Assembly: GCA_016220045.1 (NCBI GenBank)
Contig: JACRIP010000126.1
Location: 1-7,047 of the forward strand
Length of the DNA stretch: 7,047 nt
Direction: 5' to 3'
From: Planctomycetota bacterium
GTDB taxonomy: Bacteria; Planctomycetota; MHYJ01; WSZJ01; JACPWG01
In this document: positions 1 through 7,047 of the stretch, in pieces
How the letters are laid out: each line of letters starts with the position of its first letter
Numbering within the stretch: the stretch's first letter is position 1
Notes under the pieces: model-generated
The model's database searches: none
What the model was told of the DNA's origin: nothing
The model's input: only the letters and a program-made list of their open reading frames with translations
Program-made: the position numbers and the translations under genes

Positions 1-1487
1 GTCCCTAGGTCGACCGGCGGCTCGGCGCCCGCGAGCGCGGCGAAGATCGGATGGCGTTCGTTGACCTCGCGGATGACCGTGAACTCCGCGCGCGCCTCCG
101 GTTCTCCCCGGATGCCGGTCACCGGCGCCGGCAGCAGTCCGCCCCAGGCGTCGCGCGTGGCGAAGGTCCGGGTGAAGCGCGCGGGGTCGGTGGCGGGGCC
201 GGGAAGGAGGAGGAGTCCGCCGCCGTTCTCGACGAAGGCGGTGACGGCTGCGAGGCGGTCGGGCGGCAGTTCGGCGACCTCGGCGAGGATGAGCACGGCG
301 AAGTCTGCGAGCTGGTAGTCGCCCAGTTCGGCCGGGGAGCAGACGGTGGGCGCGATGATGGAGCGGCCGCTGTCGCCGGCGATCGCGGGTTGGAGCGCCT
401 TCGTGAGGTACCAGGCGGCGTCCTGGTGGGGGACGGGGGAGCGGGCGCCGTTGACGATGAGCACGCGAATGCGTTCGCGCACGTCGAGGACGAAGCGGCG
501 GCGGTTGTCGGCGGCGAGGGCGTCGTCGTCGAGGCGGACTTCGCCGTGGTGGAAGCCGACCCCTTCGCAGGGGGCGAGCAGGGTGACGGCGAGCGCGCCG
601 TGGGGCGGGACGACGACGGCGCGTTCGGCGAGGCGGCGGCCGTCGAAGAGGAGCGCGAGCGTCGAGGCGGCCTCGGCGTCGCCGTGGTTTTCGACCACGG
701 CGGAGATGCGGGCGGGCATGCCGCGGATTTCGTGGGTCGCGGCCACCGCGACGCCGGAGAGAGCGAGATTGGCGCCCGCGGGCGCGCCGACGTCGACGAG
801 GACGATGTCGACGTCGCGCAGGCGTTCGCGCCTGCCGCCGGCGGCGAGCGCGGCCTCCCAGGACGACTTCTGCAGATCGGTGAAGAGGTAGAGCTCGCGG
901 CGCGCGGCTTTGGCGGCGGCGAGCAGGTCGGCGGCGCGGCCGCGGGCGGGGGCGAGATTCGAGCCGCCGGCGGAGGGGGCGAGGCCGGCGAGGGCGGAGC
1001 GCGCGGCGACGCGGTCGGCGGACAGCTCGGCCCGGCCCGCGGGGGGGGGACGGTTGATCGTGAGCAGGGCTACGGTATCTCCCGCATGGAGCTGCGCGAG
1101 CGCGGCGAGCGCGGCGGCGCGCGCCCGTTCGAAGGCGGGAGCGCCACCGGAGGCGGCGAAGCCCAGGCTGTAGGAGTCGTCGAGCAGGAAGACCGCGGCG
1201 GTCGCCGGGCCGGCGCCGAGCGCGACGCCATCCGAGCGCCAGAGCGGCCGCGCGAGCCCGAGCGCGAGCAGGGCGAGCAGCCCCATGCGCACCGCGAGGA
1301 GCAGCCACTCCTCGATGCGATGGCGGCGCGACACCCGCTGGTCGACGGCGCGCAGGAAGCGCAGGTCCGGGAAGGGCAGCGTCCGCGCCTTGCGCCGGAA
1401 GACGAGATGAAGCAGGACCGGCACCGCGACCGCGGCAAGCGCGGCGAGGAAGGCGGCGTTCTGAAAGAGGAGCACCGAGTTCGTCAT
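1..1487 (-). CDS. BatA-like membrane protein with VWA-type domain, 3' end cut by window edge
   Basis: 495 codons are visible, with no stop before the left window edge, so the C-terminus is missing. The N-terminus matches the BatA/aerotolerance N-terminal domain: a first membrane helix at about residues 5-25, then LVFRRKARTLPFPDLRFL (motif around 27-45), then a second helix at about 61-80 ending in LARPLW. A von Willebrand-like domain follows, with a DxSxS metal-site motif (D103, S105, S107) and the family signature FTDLQKSSW (D204-W210). A beta-sandwich region with LAADNRR (D327, N328) comes next, then a glutamine-amidotransferase-like fold with FVENGGGLLLLPG (G422-G424) and a late HPIF motif. 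The start at 1487 has a Shine-Dalgarno-like TGAGGA at 1491-1496. Such proteins usually sit beside MoxR and DUF58 genes and are thought to be membrane partners of the MoxR ATPase; the exact role is unknown. A run of nine C on the coding strand (1041-1049) encodes three prolines. Confidence 0.9.
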   Translation of the reverse strand, partial: MTNSVLLFQNAAFLAALAAVAVPVLLHLVFRRKARTLPFPDLRFLRAVDQRVSRRHRIEEWLLLAVRMGLLALLALGLARPLWRSDGVALGAGPATAAVFLLDDSYSLGFAASGGAPAFERARAAALAALAQLHAGDTVALLTINRPPPAGRAELSADRVAARSALAGLAPSAGGSNLAPARGRAADLLAAAKAARRELYLFTDLQKSSWEAALAAGGRRERLRDVDIVLVDVGAPAGANLALSGVAVAATHEIRGMPARISAVVENHGDAEAASTLALLFDGRRLAERAVVVPPHGALAVTLLAPCEGVGFHHGEVRLDDDALAADNRRRFVLDVRERIRVLIVNGARSPVPHQDAAWYLTKALQPAIAGDSGRSIIAPTVCSPAELGDYQLADFAVLILAEVAELPPDRLAAVTAFVENGGGLLLLPGPATDPARFTRTFATRDAWGGLLPAPVTGIRGEPEARAEFTVIREVNERHPIFAALAGAEPPVDLG

Positions 1488-1493
1488 CGTTCC

Positions 1494-1667
1494 TCAGGAT
1501 CGTAAGTTCATCGGGCCTTCGCCCTCGTCGCCGGCCTCGCGCTCGCCCTCGTCGTCGTACTCGTACTCGTACTCGTACTCGTACTCGTACTCGTACTCGT
1601 ACTCGTACTCGTACTCGTACTCGTACTCGTACTCGTACTGGCGGCGCGGGTGAGAACCCCGTGCCAT
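1494..1667 (-). CDS. Possible 57-residue Tyr-Glu repeat microprotein (doubtful)
   Basis: An ATG at 1667 opens a frame of 57 codons: MARGSHPRRQ, then 13 Tyr-Glu dipeptides made by the hexamer array, then an acidic tail ending in PMNLRS. Its TGA stop (1496-1494) is part of the TGAGGA ribosome site of the BatA-like gene, so translational coupling is conceivable. Against it, the protein is wholly a product of a simple repeat, no clear Shine-Dalgarno precedes the ATG, and hexamer arrays of this kind are normally intergenic. It is listed because the frame is open and its stop is well placed, not because a homologue is known. Confidence 0.15.
   Translation of the reverse strand: MARGSHPRRQYEYEYEYEYEYEYEYEYEYEYEYEYEYDDEGEREAGDEGEGPMNLRS
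1555..1638. repeat. Perfect hexanucleotide array, 14 copies of TCGTAC (plus strand)
   Basis: Fourteen uninterrupted copies of TCGTAC, 84 bp. On the minus strand, the sense strand of the cluster, this reads as GTACGA units. The array lies in the gap between the DUF58 and BatA-like genes, 68 bp upstream of the latter's start. No array frame contains a stop, so spurious ORFs run through it (Tyr-Glu, Thr-Ser or Val-Arg repeats). The unit is the reverse complement of the GAGTAC unit of the second array at 1761-1788, so the two arrays form an inverted pair. Perfect copy identity suggests recent expansion or ongoing length change. Confidence 0.97.
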
Positions 1668-1760
1668 GCTCGTGAATGTCGCCTGTCTGCCGACCCTCTC
1701 GGCGCACCCAGCCCCGGCAACCGGCCCTGTCGCGGTGGGGCTTGGTACCTCGTGCCGTTT
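1639..1760. other. Spacer between the two inverted hexamer arrays
   Basis: This 122-bp non-repetitive stretch separates the arrays, and I see no gene in it apart from the doubtful ATG at 1667. It contains small inverted repeats: GCCGA/TCGGC at 1689-1703 with a 5-nt loop, and CCAGCCCC (1708-1715) facing GGGGCTTGG (1737-1745) with one unpaired base. If the arrays pair in the transcript, the spacer would be a structured loop. The architecture of outer arms around a structured core resembles a mobile palindromic element, but I recognise no family. Confidence 0.5.
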
Positions 1761-1881
1761 CGAGTACGAGTACGAGTACGAGTACGAGGACGAGGACGAG
1801 GACCACGGCGAGGACGAGGACCACGGCGAGGACGAGGACGACGGCGAGGACGAGGACGACGGCGAGGACGACGGCGGCGGC
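1761..1881. repeat. Degenerate hexamer array: GAGTAC x4, then GAGGAC and 18-bp higher-order units
   Basis: Plus strand: four GAGTAC copies plus GAG at 1762-1788, then GAGGAC units. From 1792 these settle into an 18-bp unit, GAGGACGAGGACSACGGC, repeated four times (1792-1809, 1810-1827, 1828-1845, 1846-1863). The variable base is C in the first two copies and G in the last two. A partial copy ends at 1881. The tract stops six bases short of the TAG stop of the DUF58 gene at 1888, so it does not enter that gene. Its GAGTAC part is exactly complementary to the array at 1555-1638. Confidence 0.95.
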
Positions 1882-1887
1882 TGGGAG

Positions 1888-2784
1888 CTAGGCCTTTCGC
1901 ACTCGCGCCGTCAGGTACTGATTCAGGAACCGGTCGAACGGGACCGAGGTATCCACAAGCTGGTAGTCGATCGCACGGTCGGCGCACGCGCGCCGGTAGT
2001 TCTCGATGAAGGCCGTGAGCGCCTCGCGATACGCCGCGCGTACCGCCAGCGGCCGCACTTGCAGCTTCTCTCCGGTCTCCAGGTGCTGGAAGTCGGCGAG
2101 CCCGGAGAAGGGCAGGGCCAGTTCGGCCGGGTCGAGCAGGTGGAAGAGGATCACATCGTGCTTGCGGTGACGGAAGTGCTTGAGTCCCTTGAGCACCGCC
2201 TCCGGCTCGTCGTAGAGGTCCGAGAGCAGGACGATCAGCCCGCGCCGCTTGATCGACTCCGCCATGTGGTGGAGCATCGCCTGGATTCGGGTAGAGCCCG
2301 TAGGCCGCGCCGCCTCCAGCACCGTGGTCAGGTCGCGCAGGTGGCGCGGGCCGGCGCGCGGGGCGATGTAGCGCAGCAGCCGGTCGGCGAAGAGCACCAC
2401 GCCTACCGCGTCCTGCTGCCGGATCATCACGTGCGCGAGCGCCGCGGTCAGGCAGGCGGCGTAGCGCAGCTTGGTCAGGCCGTTCGTACCGTACCCCATG
2501 CTCGCCGAACAGTCGAGCATCAAGTAGGACTTGAGGTTGGTCTCGGAGCGGAACTTCTTGATGTAGCGCTTGTCGGACTTGCCGAGCGCCTTCCAGTCGA
2601 AGTGGCGCAAGTCGTCGCCCGGCACGTAGGGCCGGTACTCGGCGAACTCGACGCTCGAGCCGTGGAAGGGCGACTGGTGGAGTCCCCCGATGAAGCCCTC
2701 GACCACCCAGCGCGCCACGAGGTTGACGTTGGCGAGGCGGGCGAGGGCGTCGGGCGGGAGCAGGCGCTGCGTGGCGGTAGGCAT
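1888..2784 (-). CDS. DUF58 family protein with VWA-like fold
   Basis: 298 residues, complete, with a TAG stop at 1890-1888. The N-terminus is the classical DUF58 opening: LARLANVNLVARWVVEGF, then SPFHGSSVEFAEYRPYVPGD and the HFDWK motif (about residues 61-65). A von Willebrand-like domain follows with an intact metal-ion site: LDCSAS (D91, S93, S95), PTGST (T162-T165 region) and SDLYD (D189). No membrane helix is evident, so it is probably cytoplasmic or peripheral. The ATG at 2784 starts 6 bp after the stop of the FHA-MoxR gene, with a GAAGAAG stretch overlapping the end of that gene as a possible ribosome site, which implies cotranslation. DUF58 proteins regularly pair with MoxR ATPases. 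The biochemical role is not established; a part in assembling or activating a partner complex is inferred. Confidence 0.95.
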   Translation of the reverse strand: MPTATQRLLPPDALARLANVNLVARWVVEGFIGGLHQSPFHGSSVEFAEYRPYVPGDDLRHFDWKALGKSDKRYIKKFRSETNLKSYLMLDCSASMGYGTNGLTKLRYAACLTAALAHVMIRQQDAVGVVLFADRLLRYIAPRAGPRHLRDLTTVLEAARPTGSTRIQAMLHHMAESIKRRGLIVLLSDLYDEPEAVLKGLKHFRHRKHDVILFHLLDPAELALPFSGLADFQHLETGEKLQVRPLAVRAAYREALTAFIENYRRACADRAIDYQLVDTSVPFDRFLNQYLTARVRKA

Positions 2785-2790
2785 GGCCGG

Positions 2791-4227
<1,437 letters not shown>

Positions 4228-4256
4228 GCGGAAACGCGCTCCAGAGGGCGTGAGGG

Positions 4257-5891
4257 TCAATGGGTGAGGGCGTAGACGACGGCGTTGATGCCCACCCGCA
4301 CGGCGTCCTTGGGCGCCACGCCCTTGGCCCACGGGTGCTCCTCGTTCTCCCAGCCGCAGCCGAGATCGAAGCGGCTGTAGAGCACGCGCGTCGCGCCGTC
4401 GAGCGCGATCCCTTCCAGGTAGGGGGCGGTGAGCTTGCCGAAGGTCGCCTTGACCTTGGCCGTGTACTCGACCGCGGTCAGCGGGTAGCGGGTCGAGAAT
4501 ACGGCATGTTCCGGAGGCAGTTCGGCGAGTGGGGCCTCGGGCAGGATGCGCTTCATTTCGCGGCGGAAGGCGGCGTCGAAGCCGAGACTGCCGCATCAAC
4601 TGTCGACCAGCAGGAAGCCGCCGGCGGCGAGGAAGCGGCGCAGGCCGGCGGCCTCGTCGTCGCTGAGCGCGAAGTCGTCGTGTCCGGTCAGGTACAGGAA
4701 GGGGTAGGCGCCGAGGTCCGGGTCGGTCAGGCGGACCGGCTTCTTCTGGAAGGAGACGCGGGCGCTGGTTTCGGCGATGACCGCCTTGAGCAGGTTGCCG
4801 AAGGCCGAGGGGTCGGGGTCCCAGTTGCCGGAGTGCCGCACCTGGGCGAAGACGAAATCGCCGGAGGTGGGCGGCTCCTCGACCGAGACCACTCGGTCAT
4901 GGCTCAGGTATTTACCCAGGTCATGGTAGGCGAGGGAGTACGAAACCATGTTGAGGCCGAGGAGCATGGCATCCTCGCCGAGCACGCCCTTGGCGTCGGG
5001 CTTGGAGTGGTCGGAGTCCCAGGCGCAGGAGAGGTCGTACTTGGTGAGGAAGACGGCCGTGCGGCAGCCGATGTAGACGCCTTCGAGGAAGGGGGCGCCG
5101 TCGGGCCGGTCCTTGACCGCCGGGGAGTAGCGGACCTTCTTGAGCGGGGAGTAGCAGGAGAAGACGGGGTGGTCGGGGGAGAGCGGGAGGCAGGGGCGGT
5201 CGGGGAAGATGGCGGCCATCTCGTGGCGGAAGGCTTCGGCGAAGGCGTCGGAGCCGGCGCAGGCGTCGCCCCAGAGGGTGCCGCCGGCCTCAATGTAAGA
5301 CCTGAGCTTGGCACGTTGCTCGGGGGTGAAGACGGGGGCGCGTTTGCCGGTGAGGTAGAGGATGGGGAGTTCGTCGGGGTCGCCGCTGAACCCGTCGAGG
5401 TCGACGGGGGAGTGGCGGTAGCGGACGCCCAGCCGATTGGCGGCGACCTTGAGGAGGCGCTGGAGGTCGGCGGGGTCGAGGTTCCAGTCGGCGTACTTGA
5501 ATTTGCGGCCGTCGCTGAGGAAATTGACGTGGGTTTCGCCCCACATGAGCTTGCCGATGAGGGTAGGCGGGGCGGGTTCGCGTTTGCGTTCGGTGCGGCG
5601 GAGCGGGGTGGCGGGGAGGGGGAGCGGGGGGAAGGACTCGCCGCCCTTGATGCGCTGGGGTTTGCCTTCGGGCGGGAGGCCGCAGGGTCCGTCGTCGGGC
5701 GCGGGCGGGGCGTTTTGTGCGCGCAGGGCGGCGGGCGGCGCGGCGAGGAGGAGGAGGAGGGCGAGCGCGGCGGCGAGCGGCAGGGTGTAGCGGAACCACG
5801 ACCGAACCACAGAGCAGGCACAGAGGCACAGAGACGAAACGTGCGGACGCGGCGCGGAGCGGGGAGGATTGGGGGCGCGGGACGATGTCAT
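4257..5891 (-). CDS. Exported tandem-DUF4159 protein, probable selenoprotein (Sec at in-frame TGA 4598-4596)
   Basis: Read through one internal TGA, this is 544 residues. A signal peptide (hydrophobic core about 36-55, cleavage near ALRA/Q at 58-59) precedes two DUF4159 copies: about 111-325 and 343-544. Both share YLTG, an AGG-hydrophobic-D segment, FR.EM, HPVF/HAVF and a YDLSCAW/FDLGCGW motif (C289, C512). Copy 1 reads GDACAGS with C211. Copy 2 reads VDS-TGA-CGS, so the TGA is residue 432 and aligns with C211 without a gap, and C433 follows it. The frame is unchanged on both sides, which excludes a frameshift; only selenocysteine, a nonsense mutation or a base error remain. A hairpin follows the TGA (see 4570-4598). 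The start is uncertain: ATG 5891 has GGAGG 11 nt upstream, whereas GTG 5810 gives a compact signal peptide. The protein is probably periplasmic. Function is unknown; a redox or metal-binding role is inferred. Confidence 0.8.
4570..4598 (-). promoter_or_regulatory. UGA codon with SECIS-like stem-loop
   Basis: On the coding strand, the TGA (4598-4596) is followed by T and then GCGGC (4594-4590), a bulged A, GTC, an 8-nt loop UCGGCUUC (4585-4578), GAC and GCCGC (4574-4570): eight perfect pairs with one bulge. Inside it, an alternative fold pairs CG (4584-4583) with CG (4578-4577) after a CU bulge, giving a GCUU tetraloop that starts with G. Bacterial SECIS elements lie immediately 3' of the UGA inside the coding region and carry a G near the start of the apical loop, often with a bulged U below it. 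The distance from the UGA to the loop is short (10 to 13 nt), slightly tighter than in the E. coli fdhF element. Any GC-rich sequence forms hairpins, so this supports the call but does not prove it. Confidence 0.55.
5805..5835. repeat. AACCACAGAG...GGCACAGAGGCACAGAG-type dispersed motif
   Basis: The plus strand carries AACCACAGAG followed by two tandem GGCACAGA units and GAC. From memory, near-identical strings built from CACAGAGGCACAGAG are common between genes in environmental bacteria including planctomycetes; I could not check this. Its position matters: it lies just upstream of GTG 5810 and inside the N-terminal extension implied by the ATG at 5891, where it would encode an odd Cys/Leu-rich stretch. 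That favours either the GTG start or insertion of the motif into the leader. Confidence 0.45.
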
Positions 5892-5908
5892 TGGAGCGTT
5901 GACCTCCA
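5892..5908 (-). promoter_or_regulatory. Possible hairpin over the ribosome site of the DUF4159 gene
   Basis: The coding strand reads TGGAG, a 7-nt loop, then CTCCA directly before the ATG at 5891. The five-base stem would cover most of the GGAGG Shine-Dalgarno (5907-5903). It could modulate translation if ATG 5891 is the true start. The stem is short and may be chance. Confidence 0.2.
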
Positions 5909-6059
5909 GTGGGGCGACGGGACGCGCCGTGCGTTGGCGGTGCGACCGCAGAGCGTGCACGCAACAGTAACCCGCGACCGCGTCCAGGGTTTCGCAAATT
6001 CGGGCGGGAGGAGGCGATCGGGGACCAGATCACCGGGCGAGGCGGGCCGCACCGGTCGG

Positions 6060-6080
6060 GCGCCCCGGGGGCGAGGGCGC
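6060..6080 (-). terminator. Weak GC hairpin after the STN-like gene
   Basis: Seventeen bases beyond the TAG at 6099-6097, the coding strand has GCGCCC, a 9-nt loop and GGGCGC. There is no T-run after it, so it is not a classical intrinsic terminator. It may be a pause or RNA-stabilising structure, or simply GC-rich sequence. I found no convincing promoter in the remaining sequence between 5892 and 6096. Confidence 0.2.
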
Positions 6081-6096
6081 TCGCAGCCACCGGTTG

Positions 6097-7047
6097 CTAG
6101 CGCTCCGGCGCTTGCCGTACCAGAATGCCGTTCGCCTCCGGGACGGCGCACAGGCCGAGTGGCGCGCAGAGCTGGTCGAGCACCGCGGTCAGCGCGAGTC
6201 GCTCGGCGCACAGCGTCACGCGCAGGGCGCCGGGATTGGGAACCGACTCCGCATCGATGCGGATCGCCACGCCGGTCTGTTCCGTCAGGTAGGCGGCCAT
6301 GCAGGTGAGCGGCAGGTCGCGCACGTTGAACGTCAGGCTGCCGGGGCCCCGCGTCCGCGCAGCCCCCGGGAGGAGTCCAGGATCCGAGCTGGAGGCGTCG
6401 GGGATGAAGCAAGTCATGTCCTCGCGCTCTTCGTTCTCAGTCAGGCCATTCCCCGATTCCCGTTCCGCGGTGACGACGATGATCCCGTCTGCGACATGAT
6501 ACGAGAGGTGATGCATCTTCAGCATCAGCGAGAGCACCGACTCGAACGGCAGCTCCTCGACCGTGAGGGTCACGCGGATGTCGGAGAGAGTGGGGAGCGA
6601 GCGCGGATCGATCAGCATGTTCAGGCTGGTGAATTCCCGCAGGAAGGCCACGACTTCCGTCAAAGGGGCCTTGGTGAATGCCAGTGAGATCCGCGTCGCC
6701 CGCATGCGGTTGAGCGCCCCGAGGTCCGCCGCGCTGCGGCTTTCGGGCCTTGCGAGGCCGATCGGACTCCGGGGGCTGATCCTCTCACCATCGTCGGGCT
6801 TCGACTCCTCGGCAAGCCCAAATCGAAGGAGGAGGTCCTGGTCTGCCGGGCTTGACTCCAGGCACCATGACGTGATCCAGTGGCGCGAGTTGTCCCCGTC
6901 CGAGGATGCCTGGCCGGCGGCGCGCGCGAGCTCCCCGCAGCGGGTGATGATCTCATAGCGCGGGTGGGTCGCCAGGAACTCACGGCAGCGTTCCTCGACT
7001 TGATCGTAGGATCCCCCCGCGAAAAGCTCCCCTGCCGTGCGGAGGAA
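6097..7047 (-). CDS. Protein with two secretin/STN-like domains, 5' end cut by window edge
   Basis: The frame is open from the right edge to the TAG at 6099-6097, giving 316 codons here with the N-terminus outside. The ATG at 6705 is internal: the frame continues upstream without a stop and with ordinary protein-like content. Counted from the edge, residues 1-45 look helical and TPR-like (LFAGGSYDQVEERCREFLATHP), and residues 46-115 are a polar linker. Residues about 118-196 and 237-314 form two copies of a domain resembling secretin/TonB short N-terminal (STN) modules: beta strand, APLTEVVAFLREFTSLN-type helix, I/LDP or IDAES, strand VTLTVEEL, helix, and a final strand ending VVT or LVR. Such modules occur in secretins and in many planctomycete envelope proteins. 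No secretin pore domain is present, and the precise function is unknown. It lies 205 bp upstream of the DUF4159 gene on the same strand, so membership of the same operon is uncertain. Confidence 0.8.
   Translation of the reverse strand, partial: FLRTAGELFAGGSYDQVEERCREFLATHPRYEIITRCGELARAAGQASSDGDNSRHWITSWCLESSPADQDLLLRFGLAEESKPDDGERISPRSPIGLARPESRSAADLGALNRMRATRISLAFTKAPLTEVVAFLREFTSLNMLIDPRSLPTLSDIRVTLTVEELPFESVLSLMLKMHHLSYHVADGIIVVTAERESGNGLTENEEREDMTCFIPDASSSDPGLLPGAARTRGPGSLTFNVRDLPLTCMAAYLTEQTGVAIRIDAESVPNPGALRVTLCAERLALTAVLDQLCAPLGLCAVPEANGILVRQAPER

Noticed and set aside
51..1505. 484-residue plus-strand ORF
   Set aside because: Gly/Ala/Glu-rich antisense shadow of the BatA-like gene, whose own frame carries recognisable motifs throughout.
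1555..1881. CRISPR array
   Set aside because: The units are 6 or 18 bp in direct tandem without unique spacers, so this is a simple-sequence repeat.
4257..4556. A separate 99-residue gene starting at ATG 4556
   Set aside because: It is the second half of DUF4159 copy 2, in the same frame as the upstream part, with no ribosome site before the ATG. Starting here would cut the domain in the middle.
4596..4598. Frameshift as the explanation for the split DUF4159 gene
   Set aside because: The frame is identical on both sides and the sister-domain alignment needs no gap at the TGA, so only a single codon is at issue.
4228..4599. N-terminal extension of the MoxR frame to 4599
   Set aside because: The extra 124 residues are Arg/Pro-rich and lie out of frame over the DUF4159 end. 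The FHA domain begins exactly at ATG 4227.
4260..6308. 682-residue plus-strand ORF
   Set aside because: Low-complexity antisense shadow spanning the DUF4159 gene, an intergenic gap and the STN-like gene; no recognisable domain.
6097..6705. ATG 6705 as the start of the STN-like gene
   Set aside because: The same frame runs without a stop to the window edge with protein-like content, so the gene is longer and its start lies outside.

Overview
The window is GC-rich, and every gene I can support lies on the minus strand. It reads as one gene cluster, transcribed from high to low coordinates. In order of transcription: a protein with two secretin/STN-like domains (entering from the right edge, ending at 6097); a 205-bp gap; an exported tandem-DUF4159 protein (5891-4257) with an in-frame TGA; an FHA-MoxR AAA+ ATPase (4227-2791); a DUF58/von Willebrand-type protein (2784-1888); a 400-bp repeat-filled gap; and a BatA-like membrane protein with a VWA-type domain (1487, running off the left edge). 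The set DUF4159 + MoxR + DUF58 + BatA-like, together with high GC and STN-like domains, suggests a planctomycete or a relative. That placement is inferred from gene content only.

The main result is in the DUF4159 gene. The frame runs from 5891 to 4257 and is interrupted only by one TGA (4598-4596). Coding similarity continues in the same frame on both sides. The protein contains two DUF4159 copies. When they are aligned to each other, the TGA of copy 2 falls exactly on a cysteine of copy 1 (C211, codon 5261-5259), and a cysteine codon follows the TGA directly. Four bases after the start of the TGA is a hairpin (4594-4570) with a G-containing apical loop, as expected for a bacterial SECIS. I therefore call it a probable selenoprotein of 544 residues with a Sec-Cys pair at 432-433. 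I do not know of a described DUF4159 selenoprotein, but I could not search for one.

The likely theme is a MoxR/VWA system. The MoxR ATPase, with a phosphopeptide-reading FHA domain, would act with the DUF58 and BatA-like VWA proteins on a client or complex at the membrane. The exported DUF4159 protein would supply a redox-active or metal-binding part. DUF4159, MoxR and DUF58 are closely spaced (29-bp and 6-bp gaps) and probably cotranscribed.

The 400 bp between DUF58 and the BatA-like gene (1488-1887) holds two hexanucleotide arrays in inverted orientation: 14 copies at 1555-1638, and a degenerate array at 1761-1881. They flank a 122-bp spacer and could pair into a perfect stem of about 28 bp in the transcript. 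The 205 bp between the STN-like gene and the DUF4159 gene (5892-6096) holds a weak GC hairpin, but I recognise no convincing promoter. No RNA gene, CRISPR array, insertion sequence or origin was seen.
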